Shown here: one piece after another, positions 20,524 through 30,053 of the stretch
Layout of the letters: each line of letters opens with the position of its first letter
Numbering within the stretch: the first letter of the stretch is position 1
From: Candidatus Pantoea gossypiicola
Lineage (GTDB): Bacteria; Pseudomonadota; Gammaproteobacteria; Enterobacterales; Enterobacteriaceae
DNA length: 64,000 nt
Assembly (NCBI RefSeq): GCF_008632075.1
Contig: NZ_VWVM01000008.1
Location: forward strand, 1-64,000
Direction: 5' to 3'
Made by a program: the position numbers and the translations under genes
The notes under the pieces: model-generated
Told to the model about the DNA's origin: nothing
The model's database searches: none
Seen by the model: the letters and a program-made list of their open reading frames with translations, nothing else

Positions 20524-21087
20524 ATGAATTTACAACATCACTTTTTGATTGCCATGCCTTCATTGCAGGACCCTTTCTTCAAGCGTTCCGTAGTCTATCT
20601 CTGCGAACATAACGAAGAAGGTGCAATGGGACTGATCATCAATAAACCCATGGAAAACCTGACGGTTGAAGGCATTCTGAAGAAGCTGAAAATTTCTGCT
20701 GACGATCGCGACCCGGCCATCAGGCTGGATAAGCCGGTTTTCACCGGTGGCCCGCTGGCGGAAGATCGTGGCTTTATCCTGCACTCAGCACAACGCACTT
20801 TTACCTCCAGCATTCGTGTCTCAGATAACACCATTATCACCACATCCCGGGACGTGCTGGAGTCCATTGGCACTGCGTCTCAGCCCACCAATGTGCTGGT
20901 CGCGCTGGGCTATTGCGCATGGGAAAAAGATCAGCTGGAAAATGAGCTGATGGAAAATGCCTGGCTGACCACACCAGCCAACAGCAATATCCTGTTCCAG
21001 ACGCCGATTTCAGAGCGCTGGCGCGAAGCGGCGCGCAGTATTGGCGTCGATATTCACAACATGGCCAGCGACGCGGGACACGCCTGA
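20524..21087 (+). CDS. yqgE: YqgE/AlgH family protein (DUF179)
   Basis: Cytoplasmic protein of 187 residues, the same as E. coli YqgE, starting [12 protein letters not shown]. The family (UPF0301, AlgH) has a conserved core including GLIINKP near residue 42 and [13 protein letters not shown] near 75. Its biochemical function is not established. The start at 20524 matches the family; eleven upstream codons are not conserved. Its stop overlaps the ruvX start by one base, so the two genes are coupled, as in many gamma-proteobacteria. Confidence 0.9.
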   Translation: MNLQHHFLIAMPSLQDPFFKRSVVYLCEHNEEGAMGLIINKPMENLTVEGILKKLKISADDRDPAIRLDKPVFTGGPLAEDRGFILHSAQRTFTSSIRVSDNTIITTSRDVLESIGTASQPTNVLVALGYCAWEKDQLENELMENAWLTTPANSNILFQTPISERWREAARSIGVDIHNMASDAGHA

Positions 21088-21506
21088 TGTCAACGCAAAC
21101 ACTGTTAGGTTTCGACTTCGGCACCAAAAGTATTGGTGTCGCCGTCGGTCAGGAACTCACGGGCAGCGCCCGTCCGCTGGCCGCAATTAAAGCGCAGGAT
21201 GGCATCCCGGACTGGCTGGTGATCGAAAAGCTGCTGAAAGAGTGGCAGCCCGATTTCGTGGTCGTCGGCCTGCCACTGAATATGGATGGCACCGAGCAGC
21301 CGCTGACTGACCGCGCACGTAAATTTGCCAACCGCCTGCACGGTCGCTTTGGCATCCGGGTAGAGCTGCAGGATGAACGACTCAGCACGGTAGAAGCACG
21401 TGCTGGCCTGTTTGAGCGCGGCGGCTATCGCGCGCTCAACAAAGGGTCGGTCGATTCACAGTCTGCTGCCATCATTTTGCAGGACTGGTTCGAAAACCAT
21501 TACTGA
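21087..21506 (+). CDS. ruvX: RuvX/YqgF nuclease-fold protein
   Basis: RNase H-fold protein of 139 residues, called putative Holliday junction resolvase; in E. coli it also takes part in 16S rRNA 5'-end processing. The N-terminal [14 protein letters not shown] carries the first catalytic aspartate, ERLSTVEA near residue 93 the glutamate, and [11 protein letters not shown] near 126 the last aspartate. Start and yqgE stop share one base (TGATG). Confidence 0.92.
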   Translation: MSTQTLLGFDFGTKSIGVAVGQELTGSARPLAAIKAQDGIPDWLVIEKLLKEWQPDFVVVGLPLNMDGTEQPLTDRARKFANRLHGRFGIRVELQDERLSTVEARAGLFERGGYRALNKGSVDSQSAAIILQDWFENHY

Positions 21507-21511
21507 TCTGC

Positions 21512-22507
21512 TTACTCAATCAGACCGGCTGCCTGACGCGCCAGCCGGCTCTGCTCAAACGTCTGCATACCGGCCTGTGCGCCGGTCTGCAGCAGCGCAG
21601 GGATCTGGTGCATCTTGCCCTCCCGGATCAGATTCGTGATACCCGGTGTGGCGATCAATACCTCAAACAGTCCGATCCGCGATCCGGTAATTGAAGGCAC
21701 CAGCCGCTGCGCAATCACTGCTTTCAGGCTGCCCGCGAGTTGCGTACGCACCAGTTGCTTCTCCTCCGCCGGAAAAACATCCACCAGCCGATCCACCGCC
21801 TGCGCCGCGCCACGGGTATGCAGCGTCGCCAGTACCAGATGGCCAGTCTCCGCTGCCGTCAGCGCCTGACGGATGGTGTCGCTGTCGCGCAGCTCACCCA
21901 GCAGGATGACGTCGGGATCTTCACGCAGTGCCGCCTTTATCCCCAGCGAGAACGAATCGCAGTGCAGGCCGATTTCCCGCTGCTGAATCAGCGACTGCTG
22001 GCTGTGATGAATAAATTCAATCGGATCTTCCAGCGTAATGATATGACGCGCCTGCTGACGGTTCAGCGCATCGACCAGCGCCGCCAGCGTGGTTGATTTA
22101 CCGCTGCCGGTCGCACCGGTCACCAGAATCAGGCCATCCTGCTGCTCCAGCAGCGTCGGTACAATGGCAGGCAGTTTCAGACTCTCCAGCGTCGGGCACG
22201 CCGTGGCGATGATGCGCAGCGCCAGTGACAGGCCATTGCGCTGCATAAACAGATTTGCACGCAGACGCTGGCCGCAGCTCAGGCTCAGGGCGAAATCAAG
22301 CTGCCCTGCACGCTCCAGCTGCTGACGCTGCGGGTCACTGAGCCAGCGGGTCATAAACTCTGCCATCCAGGCGACAGAAAGCGGACCCTGCTGCGGAATC
22401 GCCTCCAGCCTTCCCTGCCGCCGCCAGTAGGGCAAATGTCCGCTGCAAAGGTGCAGATCGGCGGCATTATGCTTTACACTAAGCCCCACCATTTCATCCA
22501 GATTCAT
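21512..22507 (-). CDS. PilT-like type IV pilus retraction ATPase
   Basis: Predicted cytoplasmic hexameric ATPase of the PilT/GspE family, 331 residues. Walker A GATGSGKSTT is at residues 131-140, the Asp box follows in TLEDPIEFIH, Walker B is in DVILLGELRD near 210, and the His box is HLVLATLHT near 235. It corresponds to E. coli YggR. No pilin or assembly genes are in the window, so it must act with components elsewhere or have another role. It is convergent with ruvX with only five bases between stop codons. Confidence 0.88.
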   Translation of the reverse strand: MNLDEMVGLSVKHNAADLHLCSGHLPYWRRQGRLEAIPQQGPLSVAWMAEFMTRWLSDPQRQQLERAGQLDFALSLSCGQRLRANLFMQRNGLSLALRIIATACPTLESLKLPAIVPTLLEQQDGLILVTGATGSGKSTTLAALVDALNRQQARHIITLEDPIEFIHHSQQSLIQQREIGLHCDSFSLGIKAALREDPDVILLGELRDSDTIRQALTAAETGHLVLATLHTRGAAQAVDRLVDVFPAEEKQLVRTQLAGSLKAVIAQRLVPSITGSRIGLFEVLIATPGITNLIREGKMHQIPALLQTGAQAGMQTFEQSRLARQAAGLIE

Positions 22508-22521
22508 AATTTCTCCTGACT

Positions 22522-23229
22522 ATGACTTCAATCCAGCAAAACCTACAGCAAGTGCGGCAGCGAATCGCCGCCGCTGCCGCGCGTTGCGGCCGCGCACCAG
22601 AAGAAATTACCCTGCTTGCAGTCAGTAAAACCAAACCTGCGAGCGCGGTCGAAGAAGCCTATACCGCTGGCCAGATTGCCTTTGGTGAAAATTACGTTCA
22701 GGAAGGGGTTGAAAAGGTTCAGGCACTGGCCGCACATCCTGAGCTGGAGTGGCACTTCATCGGCCCGTTGCAGTCTAACAAAAGCCGTCTGGTGGCGGAA
22801 AATTTCGCCTGGTGTCACACCATTGACCGCCAGCGCATTGCGCAGCGGCTTAACGATCAGCGGCCCGCCTCGCTGCCACCGCTGAATGTGTTAATTCAGG
22901 TAAATATCAGTGACGAGAACAGCAAATCTGGCATCATGCTGGAGGCCGTTTCCGGGCTGGCGGAGCAGATCGCTGCCCTGCCGCAACTGCGGCTGCGGGG
23001 ATTGATGGCAATTCCGGCAGCGGAGAGTGATTACCAGCGGCAGCTGGCGGTGTGTCAGCAGATGGCGGAAGCCTTCCTACAGCTGCAACAGCAGTATGCT
23101 GGCATTGACACGCTTTCGCTGGGAATGAGCGATGACATGGAGGCGGCAATCGCCGCAGGCAGTACGATGGTGCGTATCGGCACCGCCATTTTTGGCGCAC
23201 GGGATTATGCGCACAACTCACAACAATAA
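22522..23229 (+). CDS. yggS: PLP homeostasis protein YggS
   Basis: Single-domain TIM-barrel protein that binds pyridoxal phosphate without known catalysis and keeps PLP, amino acid and keto acid pools balanced. Length is 235 residues (E. coli 234). The PLP lysine is in LLAVSKTKP near residue 36; SLGMSDDMEAAIAAGSTMVRIG near the end forms the phosphate pocket. It begins the yggS-yggT-rdgB-hemW run, 14 bases from the divergent pilT-like gene. Confidence 0.94.
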   Translation: MTSIQQNLQQVRQRIAAAAARCGRAPEEITLLAVSKTKPASAVEEAYTAGQIAFGENYVQEGVEKVQALAAHPELEWHFIGPLQSNKSRLVAENFAWCHTIDRQRIAQRLNDQRPASLPPLNVLIQVNISDENSKSGIMLEAVSGLAEQIAALPQLRLRGLMAIPAAESDYQRQLAVCQQMAEAFLQLQQQYAGIDTLSLGMSDDMEAAIAAGSTMVRIGTAIFGARDYAHNSQQ

Positions 23230-23241
23230 CAGAGGAACTTC

Positions 23242-23796
23242 ATGTTAACACTGACGTTTTTAGTAAAAACGCTGATCGATCTCTACGTCATGGTGCTGCT
23301 GTTACGCATCTGGATGCAGTGGTCCCGCTGCGATTTTTACAATCCAGTGGCGCAGTTTGTCGTAAAAGTGACACAGCCGATTGTTAAGCCGCTGCGTCGC
23401 ATACTGCCGGCTCTGGGGCCAATTGATACCGCCTCGCTGCTGCTGGCCTTTGTGCTGACCACGCTGAAATACCCGATTCTGCTGCTGATTCAGGTGGGCG
23501 TGTTCTCGGTTGACCCAACCAATCTCCTGGTCGGTCTGCTGTCGCTGGTGAAATCCGCCGGCTATCTGGTCTTCTGGGTCATTATCGTACGCTCTCTGAT
23601 GAGCTGGATCAGCCAGGGACGTGGCCCGGTCGATTATCTGCTGGTGCAGTTAACCGAGCCGATGATGGCCCCTGTTCGCCGTATTCTGCCTGCGATGGGC
23701 GGCATCGATTTTTCTGCGATGATCGTCATCCTGGTGCTGTATGCCCTGAACTTTCTCGGCATGGACCTGTTCCCGGGTCTCTGGTATCTGCTGTAA
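23242..23796 (+). CDS. yggT: YggT family membrane protein
   Basis: Inner-membrane protein of 184 residues with two repeats of the YGGT domain, each with paired hydrophobic helices; the repeated RRILPALG and RRILPAMGG motifs are easy to see near residues 53 and 146. The family has been linked to osmotic stress and cell-envelope or division factors, without a settled mechanism. It begins 12 bases after yggS. In E. coli yggU follows; here rdgB follows directly, so yggU is missing at this site. Confidence 0.9.
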   Translation: MLTLTFLVKTLIDLYVMVLLLRIWMQWSRCDFYNPVAQFVVKVTQPIVKPLRRILPALGPIDTASLLLAFVLTTLKYPILLLIQVGVFSVDPTNLLVGLLSLVKSAGYLVFWVIIVRSLMSWISQGRGPVDYLLVQLTEPMMAPVRRILPAMGGIDFSAMIVILVLYALNFLGMDLFPGLWYLL

Positions 23797-23817
23797 ATGA
23801 ATCAAACTGGAACTGTT

Positions 23818-24411
23818 ATGCAAAAAGTTGTGCTCGCAACCGGCAATCCCGGCAAAGTGCGTGAACTGGCGGAGTTACTCTCCGCCTTTGGTCTGGATAT
23901 CGTCGCACAGACTGACCTTGGGGTTGAATCGGCAGAAGAGACCGGCCTGACCTTTATTGAGAACGCCATTCTCAAAGCGCGTCACGCGGCACAGATCACC
24001 GGATTACCGGCCATCGCCGATGACTCCGGCCTGGCCGTGGATGCGCTGGGCGGCGCGCCTGGCATCTATTCGGCGCGCTACGCCGGTGAAGAGGCGAGCG
24101 ATCAGCAGAACCTGGAGAAGCTATTGCAGGCGCTGGAGAACGTCCCTGACGGTCAGCGCCAGGCGCAGTTCCACTGCGTGCTGGTCTATCTGCGTCATGC
24201 AGAAGACCCGACGCCACTGGTGTTCCACGGCAGCTGGCAGGGCGAGATCGCTCGCTCCGCCTCTGGCGACGGCGGCTTTGGTTACGACCCGATTTTCTTT
24301 GTCCCGGCGCTGGGTAAAACCGCGGCCGGGCTGAGCAAAGCGGAAAAAGGTGCGGTTTCTCACCGGGGTAAAGCATTGACGCTGTTGCTGGAAGCGATGC
24401 GTAATGCCTAA
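23818..24411 (+). CDS. rdgB: dITP/XTP pyrophosphatase
   Basis: Cytoplasmic house-cleaning enzyme that hydrolyses dITP, ITP and XTP to monophosphates. The 197 residues match E. coli RdgB. Motifs are [10 protein letters not shown] at the N-terminus, [16 protein letters not shown] near residue 68 (catalytic aspartate) and GFGYDPIF near 152. The start was set at ATG 23818, because GGAAC lies ahead of it and similarity begins there; an in-frame ATG seven codons upstream overlaps the end of yggT and has no ribosome site. It overlaps hemW by eight bases. Confidence 0.94.
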   Translation: MQKVVLATGNPGKVRELAELLSAFGLDIVAQTDLGVESAEETGLTFIENAILKARHAAQITGLPAIADDSGLAVDALGGAPGIYSARYAGEEASDQQNLEKLLQALENVPDGQRQAQFHCVLVYLRHAEDPTPLVFHGSWQGEIARSASGDGGFGYDPIFFVPALGKTAAGLSKAEKGAVSHRGKALTLLLEAMRNA

Positions 24412-25543
24412 TCTGCCGCCGTTAAGTCTTTACATCCACATTCCGTGGTGCGTTCAGAAGTGCCCCTACTGTGATTTTAACTCCCATGCGCTGAAAGATG
24501 AGGTGCCGCACGTTGAATATGTGCAGCACCTGCTGCGCGATCTGGAGATCGACCTGCCGCTGATCAATGGCCGGGAAGTGCGCACGATTTTCATTGGTGG
24601 CGGCACGCCCAGCCTGCTGAGCAGCAGCGCGATGCAGATGCTGATGGATGGCGTGCGGGCGCGTCTGACGCTCTCCCCTGATGCGGAAGTGACCATGGAA
24701 GCCAATCCTGGCACCGTGGAAGCGGACCGGTTCAGCGCTTATCAGCGTGCCGGTATCAACCGTATTTCGATTGGTGTACAGAGTTTCAGTCCGCAAAAGC
24801 TGCAGCGTCTGGGCCGCATTCATGGCCCGGAAGAGGCCGTCCGCGCCGCCGAACTGGCGGAGTCGCTGTCGCTGCGCAGCTTTAACCTCGACCTGATGCA
24901 TGGCCTGCCCGATCAGTCGCTGGAAGAGGCACTCGATGATTTACGTCAGGCGATTGCGCTGAATCCGCCGCATCTCTCCTGGTACCAGCTCACCATCGAA
25001 CCCAACACCCTGTTTGGTTCCCGTCCGCCGGTGCTGCCAGATGATGATGCACTGTGGGATATTTTCGAACAGGGCGATCGGCTGCTGCAGGCGGCCGGTT
25101 ATCAGCAGTATGAGACCTCCGCCTACGCGAAGCCGGGTTATCGCTGCGAACACAACCTGAATTACTGGCGCTTTGGCGACTATCTGGGGATTGGCTGTGG
25201 CGCACACGGCAAGCTGACGCAGCCGGATGGTCGCATTGTCCGCACGGTGAAAACCCGTCATCCGCGTGGATTTATGCAGGGTAACTACTGCGAAAAGCAG
25301 TATGAGGTTGCCGATAGCGACAAGCCGTTTGAATATTTCATGAACCGCTTTCGCCTGCTGGAGGCCGCGCCGCGCGACGAGTTCAGCCGCTACACCGGTT
25401 TATCAGAAGAGGTGATCCGTCCGCAAATGGATGCCGCGATTGCCGCCGGTTACGTGACTGAAACCGCTGATCAGTGGCAGATTACGGAGAAAGGGAAGCT
25501 GTTCCTGAATTCGCTGCTGGAGCTGTTTTTAGCAGAAGAGTAG
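24404..25543 (+). CDS. hemW: Heme chaperone HemW, radical SAM protein
   Basis: Radical SAM-family protein that binds heme and passes it to respiratory proteins; it is related to oxygen-independent coproporphyrinogen oxidase HemN but lacks its activity. The iron-sulfur motif is C16-x3-C20-x2-C23 in [10 protein letters not shown], and the SAM-binding GGGTPS is near residue 66. Length is 379 residues (E. coli 378), with the HemN C-terminal domain. It is translationally coupled to rdgB and followed by a bidirectional terminator. Confidence 0.93.
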   Translation: MPNLPPLSLYIHIPWCVQKCPYCDFNSHALKDEVPHVEYVQHLLRDLEIDLPLINGREVRTIFIGGGTPSLLSSSAMQMLMDGVRARLTLSPDAEVTMEANPGTVEADRFSAYQRAGINRISIGVQSFSPQKLQRLGRIHGPEEAVRAAELAESLSLRSFNLDLMHGLPDQSLEEALDDLRQAIALNPPHLSWYQLTIEPNTLFGSRPPVLPDDDALWDIFEQGDRLLQAAGYQQYETSAYAKPGYRCEHNLNYWRFGDYLGIGCGAHGKLTQPDGRIVRTVKTRHPRGFMQGNYCEKQYEVADSDKPFEYFMNRFRLLEAAPRDEFSRYTGLSEEVIRPQMDAAIAAGYVTETADQWQITEKGKLFLNSLLELFLAEE

Positions 25544-25547
25544 CAAA

Positions 25548-25582
25548 AGCGCCTCAGCCCGGCAGGCTGAGGCGTTAACTTA
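25548..25582. terminator. Terminator between hemW and yggN
   Basis: CGCCTCAGCC at 25550-25559 pairs perfectly with GGCTGAGGCG at 25565-25574. Flanking A- and T-rich sequence makes it usable by both convergent genes. Confidence 0.8.
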
Positions 25583-26296
25583 TTTTTTCAGTGCGCGGGT
25601 GAGCTGTTTACGCTGATCTTCCAGCGAAATAACGCGATTACACACTTCGTGTCCGAAGTTCTGGAAATCCTGCTCCTGCTTACTCCACTCAGCCTGAATC
25701 GACTGTTGCAGACCGCCCAGATTGCCCATAATCGCCTGCAGCGGATTACTGCCGCCACTGCCCTGCTTACTGCCCATCTCATTCAGACTATCCTGCATCA
25801 CGCCGCCCAGCGTTGACTGCACCAGCCTTTCGCCTTCGGCGCGCACCTGATCAATCGCCTGATGGTGGAACGTCAGACCGTCTTCCCGGTGTTCAATGAT
25901 GCGGTTCATCTGCTGTTTCAGCTGGCCATTCAGCGTGGTCAGGCGATTACGCACGTTGCTGTCAGTGCCCAGTTTTTCAACGATGACCCGATCCAGTGCC
26001 GCACGTCCTTTCTCCAGACGGGATGTCGCTCCGCTGTCGATCCACGGCAGATCCCGACGCAGCGCGTTCTGATAGTCGATCGCTTTCTGCCGTTCAGCGA
26101 TATCCAGCGAAACTTTCTGGCCATTGAACTGTACATCGCCCTGCGGCGAGATTTCTATATTGCCGTTAGCACCGACCACCTGCACGCTCTGCGGCTTAAT
26201 CACCACATCGTCCTGTGGCTTAACGCTGCATTCGTAGGCTGCCTGAGCCTGAGTTGCTGCCACCAGCAGCACAGCAAGAAGCGCTTTACGCATCAT
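25580..26296 (-). CDS. yggN: YggN family periplasmic protein (DUF2884)
   Basis: Predicted exported protein of 238 residues. A signal peptide (MMRKALLAVLLVAATQAQA) precedes a mature part with CSVKPQDD, a helical middle and a charged C-terminus ending RALKK. The family DUF2884 includes E. coli YggN and has no known function. The first of two consecutive ATGs has GGGAG five bases upstream. It lies downstream of trmB and yggL on the same strand, 65 bases away, as in E. coli. Confidence 0.85.
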   Translation of the reverse strand: MMRKALLAVLLVAATQAQAAYECSVKPQDDVVIKPQSVQVVGANGNIEISPQGDVQFNGQKVSLDIAERQKAIDYQNALRRDLPWIDSGATSRLEKGRAALDRVIVEKLGTDSNVRNRLTTLNGQLKQQMNRIIEHREDGLTFHHQAIDQVRAEGERLVQSTLGGVMQDSLNEMGSKQGSGGSNPLQAIMGNLGGLQQSIQAEWSKQEQDFQNFGHEVCNRVISLEDQRKQLTRALKK

Positions 26297-26361
26297 ATCT
26301 ACTCCCTAAGATCGGGTCTGAAACCCGCCGATCGGGCCGCAGCCCGACACTGTGTGACGAC

Positions 26362-26688
26362 TTAGTCCCACCAGACGTCAAAGAGTTCCGTCATCTGCAC
26401 ATCCTGCAGCTTGCGGTCTTCCAGCCAAATGCGTACCAGCGCACGATGCTCATCGGTGCATTTGCCGGTTTTCTGCAGGCAAACCAGCCCTTCCCACACC
26501 AGGTAGCCGCTGCCATCAAAGGCCAGGCCGTTAGGATCGATCGCTTCATTGATGAACTGGTTCAGCGTCTCATCAATTTCGCTTTCGCTGGTGCCTTCCG
26601 GGAAGCGCCAGGCAACGGAAAAGCCCAGTTCCTGAAACTCGTCAATGTGCAGTTTTTTACGTAAACGGCGGCTGCGTTGCGTGGCCAT
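26362..26688 (-). CDS. yggL: YggL, 50S-associated protein (DUF469)
   Basis: Protein of 108 residues from the YggL/DUF469 family. Starts with a basic stretch (RSRRLRKKLHIDEFQ) and ends with an acidic DVWWD tail. Structural work on relatives links YggL to the 50S ribosomal subunit; its effect there is not settled. It overlaps trmB by one base, so the two are coupled. Confidence 0.9.
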   Translation of the reverse strand: MATQRSRRLRKKLHIDEFQELGFSVAWRFPEGTSESEIDETLNQFINEAIDPNGLAFDGSGYLVWEGLVCLQKTGKCTDEHRALVRIWLEDRKLQDVQMTELFDVWWD

Positions 26689-27407
26689 TATTTCACCCTC
26701 TCAAACATTAAATCCCATACGCCGTGGCCTAAACGCTGCCCGCGCTGCTCAAACTTGGTCAGTGGACGCGTCTCAGGACGCGGCACGTAATTCTGTTGCT
26801 CTGACTGGTTGCGATAGCCATCGATGCTGTTCATCACTTCAAGCATATGTTCCGCGTAGGCTTCCCAGTCAGTCGCCATGTGGAAAACGCCGCCCGGCTT
26901 CAGTTTACGCATCACCAGTTCGGCAAACGGCACCTGAACGATACGGCGTTTATTGTGACGCGCTTTATGCCACGGGTCGGGGAAGAAGAGCTGAACCATG
27001 CGCAGCGAGTTATCCGGAATCATTTTCTCCAGCACTTCCACGGCGTCGTGGCACATCACCCGCAGGTTCTGTACATCGGCTTCTTTGGCGGCGGCGAGAC
27101 AGGCACCTACACCCGGCGCATGCACTTCAATACCCAGGAAGTTCTGATGCGGCGTGTTCTGCGCCATGGTCACCAGCGATGCGCCCATGCCAAAGCCAAT
27201 CTCCAGCGTAACCGGAGCTTCGCGGCCAAACAGCGCGGGCAGATCGACAGGCTCAGGCTGATATTCCACCCCCATGACCGGCCACAGGGTATCCAGCGCC
27301 TGCTGCTGGCCTTTCGTTAAGCGACCCTGGCGGCGCACAAAGCTGCGGATCCGGCGCAATGGCCGCCCGTTCTCATCAAATTCTGGGGTGATGACGTCAT
27401 TAATCAT
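26688..27407 (-). CDS. trmB: tRNA (guanine-N7-)-methyltransferase
   Basis: Methylates N7 of G46 in the variable loop of tRNAs, using SAM. The 239 residues match E. coli TrmB. The class I SAM fold shows [11 protein letters not shown] near residue 72; the catalytic region contains [15 protein letters not shown] near 142, and the TrmB-specific [16 protein letters not shown] is at the C-terminus. It is divergent from mutY across about 157 bases. Confidence 0.95.
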   Translation of the reverse strand: MINDVITPEFDENGRPLRRIRSFVRRQGRLTKGQQQALDTLWPVMGVEYQPEPVDLPALFGREAPVTLEIGFGMGASLVTMAQNTPHQNFLGIEVHAPGVGACLAAAKEADVQNLRVMCHDAVEVLEKMIPDNSLRMVQLFFPDPWHKARHNKRRIVQVPFAELVMRKLKPGGVFHMATDWEAYAEHMLEVMNSIDGYRNQSEQQNYVPRPETRPLTKFEQRGQRLGHGVWDLMFERVK

Positions 27408-27564
27408 GTAAAAGCCTGCTGGTTAGCCTGTTCCGGGAAACGGGCATTATGCAAAGTTCATAAGCAGAAGCAAGCCTTTGCAATCTTCCGGTTTACACCC
27501 AGGTGCGCATGTGCTGGAATTCCTGCCTGAGTGTAGAGTAAACACGGAAAATTTCCTTCTTATG

Positions 27565-28647
27565 ATGCAAGCGCCGCAGTTCGCGCAACAGGTGCTGGAC
27601 TGGTATCAGCGCTTTGGTCGCAAAACCCTGCCGTGGCAGCTGGAGAAAACACCTTATAAGGTGTGGCTCTCCGAAGTGATGCTACAGCAAACCCAGGTTG
27701 CCACGGTTATTCCCTATTTTGAACGCTTCATGGCGCGCTTCCCCACGGTCACCGATCTCGCTGCGGCACCGCTGGATGAGGTGCTGCATCTCTGGACCGG
27801 CCTCGGCTACTACGCCCGTGCGCGTAATCTGCATAAAGCGGCAAAGCAGATTGTCGACGTTCATCAGGGCGAATTCCCGCGTAATTTTGATGATGTTTCT
27901 GCCCTGCCCGGCGTTGGCCGCTCCACGGCGGGTGCGATCCTGTCGCTGTCGCTGGGTCAGCACTTCCCGATTCTGGATGGCAACGTCAAGCGCGTGCTGG
28001 CCCGCTGCTATGCCGTCAGCGGCTGGCCGGGTAAAAAAGAGGTCGAAAAACGGCTCTGGCAGATCAGCGAAGAGGTCACGCCTGCCGAGGGCGTCAGCCA
28101 GTTTAATCAGGCGATGATGGATCTGGGGGCTATCGTCTGTACCCGCTCGAAGCCAAAGTGTGAAATCTGTCCGCTGAACAGCGGATGTGAGGCCTATGCC
28201 ACCAGCAACTGGGCGAGCTATCCCGGCAAGAAGCCTAAGCAGGTGCTGCCAGAGCGCAGCGGCTGGTTCCTGATGATGCAGGATGGCGATGATGTCTGGC
28301 TGGAGCAGCGCCCGCCTGTGGGCTTGTGGGGCGGTCTGTTCTGCTTCCCGCAGTTCACCACCGAAGCGGCGCTGAATGACTGGCTGGCAGCGCGTGGCAT
28401 CCATGCAAAACCGCAGCAGCTTACTGCGTTTCGTCACACCTTCAGCCATTTCCATCTTGATATCGTGCCGATGTGGCTGTCGTGGCCTTCTGCCGGGGCG
28501 GCGATGGATGAAGCAGGCGGTCTCTGGTATAACTTAGCGCTGCCACCATCTGTGGGATTAGCTGCACCCGTTGAGCGCCTGTTACACGAGTTGCGCCATC
28601 CCCGACAACTGGCTTTGGACAGTTGTGAGATTAATGAGGAAGAATAA
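27565..28647 (+). CDS. mutY: Adenine DNA glycosylase
   Basis: Base-excision repair glycosylase that removes adenine mispaired with 8-oxoguanine or guanine. It has 360 residues from the chosen start, where similarity to E. coli MutY (350) begins. The helix-hairpin-helix is [12 protein letters not shown] near residue 113, the catalytic aspartate is in LDGNVKRV near 138, and the [4Fe-4S] ligands are C-x6-C-x2-C-x5-C near 192-208. The C-terminal NUDIX-like domain ends with an extra EINEEE tail. The preceding base region lacks a strong ribosome site. It overlaps yggX by one base. Confidence 0.94.
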   Translation: MQAPQFAQQVLDWYQRFGRKTLPWQLEKTPYKVWLSEVMLQQTQVATVIPYFERFMARFPTVTDLAAAPLDEVLHLWTGLGYYARARNLHKAAKQIVDVHQGEFPRNFDDVSALPGVGRSTAGAILSLSLGQHFPILDGNVKRVLARCYAVSGWPGKKEVEKRLWQISEEVTPAEGVSQFNQAMMDLGAIVCTRSKPKCEICPLNSGCEAYATSNWASYPGKKPKQVLPERSGWFLMMQDGDDVWLEQRPPVGLWGGLFCFPQFTTEAALNDWLAARGIHAKPQQLTAFRHTFSHFHLDIVPMWLSWPSAGAAMDEAGGLWYNLALPPSVGLAAPVERLLHELRHPRQLALDSCEINEEE

Positions 28648-28919
28648 TGAGCCGCACCATTTTTTGTACTTTTTTACAGCGCGACGCGGAAGGTCAGGAT
28701 TTTCAGCTCTATCCGGGCGACCTGGGTAAGCGCATTTACAACGACATCTCCAAAGAAGCCTGGCAGAAGTGGATGGCGAAACAGACCATGTTGATCAACG
28801 AGAAGAAGCTCAACATGATGAATCCCGAAGATCGTAAGGTGCTGGAGAAGGAGATGATCAATTTCCTGTTCGAAGGTAAAGACGTTCATATCGAAGGCTA
28901 TACACCGCCAGAAGCGTAA
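28647..28919 (+). CDS. yggX: Fe(2+)-trafficking protein YggX
   Basis: Small cytoplasmic protein of 90 residues that protects iron-sulfur clusters and helps repair them under oxidative stress; E. coli YggX is in the SoxRS regulon. It begins [16 protein letters not shown] with the conserved Cys7, and contains [18 protein letters not shown]. Its start is coupled to the mutY stop (TAATG). Co-location with mutY fits a shared oxidative-damage role. Confidence 0.95.
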   Translation: MSRTIFCTFLQRDAEGQDFQLYPGDLGKRIYNDISKEAWQKWMAKQTMLINEKKLNMMNPEDRKVLEKEMINFLFEGKDVHIEGYTPPEA

Positions 28920-28973
28920 ACATTCCGGGCCTCATCGCTGAGGCCGGTTATCCAGGTCAGGCTTGCATTCCCA

Positions 28974-30053
28974 ATGAATAAAAAATTAATCGCCCTGCTG
29001 GTGATAGCCCCACTTTTGGTTTCCTGTTCCGGGTCAAAGAATCAGCAATCCCACGAGGAGTGGGTTAAAGACACCAACGGCTTTGATATTCTGATGGGCC
29101 AGTTTGCTCACAATATTGAGAATATCTGGGGTATCAATGAGGTCCTGATCGCCGGACCTAAAGATTACGTCAAATATAGCGACAACTATTACACCCGCAG
29201 CCACATTAACTTTGAAAGCGGTAAGCTGACCATTGAGACAATTTCTGGCACCGATCCGATGGCCAGTCTGCGTCAGGCGATCGTGACGACCCTGTTGATT
29301 GGTGAAGATCCGGGTAATGTCGATCTCTATTCTGACGCCAACGACATCGAGATCAGTAAAGAGCCACTGCTCTATGGTCAGGTGCTGGATAACACCGGTC
29401 AGCCGATTCGCTGGCAGGGGCGCGCGGAAGCCTTTGCTGACTATCTGATTCAGAATAAATTAATGCGCCGCACCTCGGGTCTGCATGTGATTTACAGCAT
29501 TTCGATTCCGATGGTGCCGAACCACCTTGACAAGCGTGCACACAAATACCTGCCGATGGTGCGTAAAGCCGCCGAGCAGTATGGTGTCGACGCTTCGTTG
29601 ATCCTGGCGATTATGCAGACCGAGTCGAGTTTCAACCCCTACGCCGTGAGCCACTCTGATGCGCTGGGTCTGATGCAGGTGGTGCAGCACACCGCCGGTG
29701 TTGACGTGTTCCGCATGAAGGGCAAATGGGGCAAGCCGAGCCGCAGCTATCTGCTGGATCCGGAGAACAACATCGATGCCGGTACAGCTTATCTGTCGCT
29801 GTTGCAGCGCAGCTATCTGGGCGGCATTCAGGATCCGCTGTCACGCCGCTACGCAGTGATCACCGCCTATAACGGTGGTGCAGGCAGCGTACTGCGCGTT
29901 TTCTCCAGCGATAAAGATCGCGCGTTCTCAATGATTAACGGCATGTCACCCAGCAAGGTTTATTCGACCCTGGCGAACCAGCATCCGTCGGCGGAGTCGC
30001 GTCGTTATCTGTATAAGGTGAGTACGGCTCAGAAGAGTTATCGGGGATTTTGA
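28974..30053 (+). CDS. mltC: Membrane-bound lytic murein transglycosylase C
   Basis: Outer-membrane lipoprotein that cleaves peptidoglycan to make 1,6-anhydromuropeptides. The 359 residues match E. coli MltC. The lipobox is LLVSC with acylated cysteine near residue 18; the SLT domain starts around 190 with the catalytic glutamate in [12 protein letters not shown], then GLMQV and AYNGGAGSV. In E. coli nupG follows; here a long inverted repeat and then convergent speC follow. Confidence 0.94.
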   Translation: MNKKLIALLVIAPLLVSCSGSKNQQSHEEWVKDTNGFDILMGQFAHNIENIWGINEVLIAGPKDYVKYSDNYYTRSHINFESGKLTIETISGTDPMASLRQAIVTTLLIGEDPGNVDLYSDANDIEISKEPLLYGQVLDNTGQPIRWQGRAEAFADYLIQNKLMRRTSGLHVIYSISIPMVPNHLDKRAHKYLPMVRKAAEQYGVDASLILAIMQTESSFNPYAVSHSDALGLMQVVQHTAGVDVFRMKGKWGKPSRSYLLDPENNIDAGTAYLSLLQRSYLGGIQDPLSRRYAVITAYNGGAGSVLRVFSSDKDRAFSMINGMSPSKVYSTLANQHPSAESRRYLYKVSTAQKSYRGF

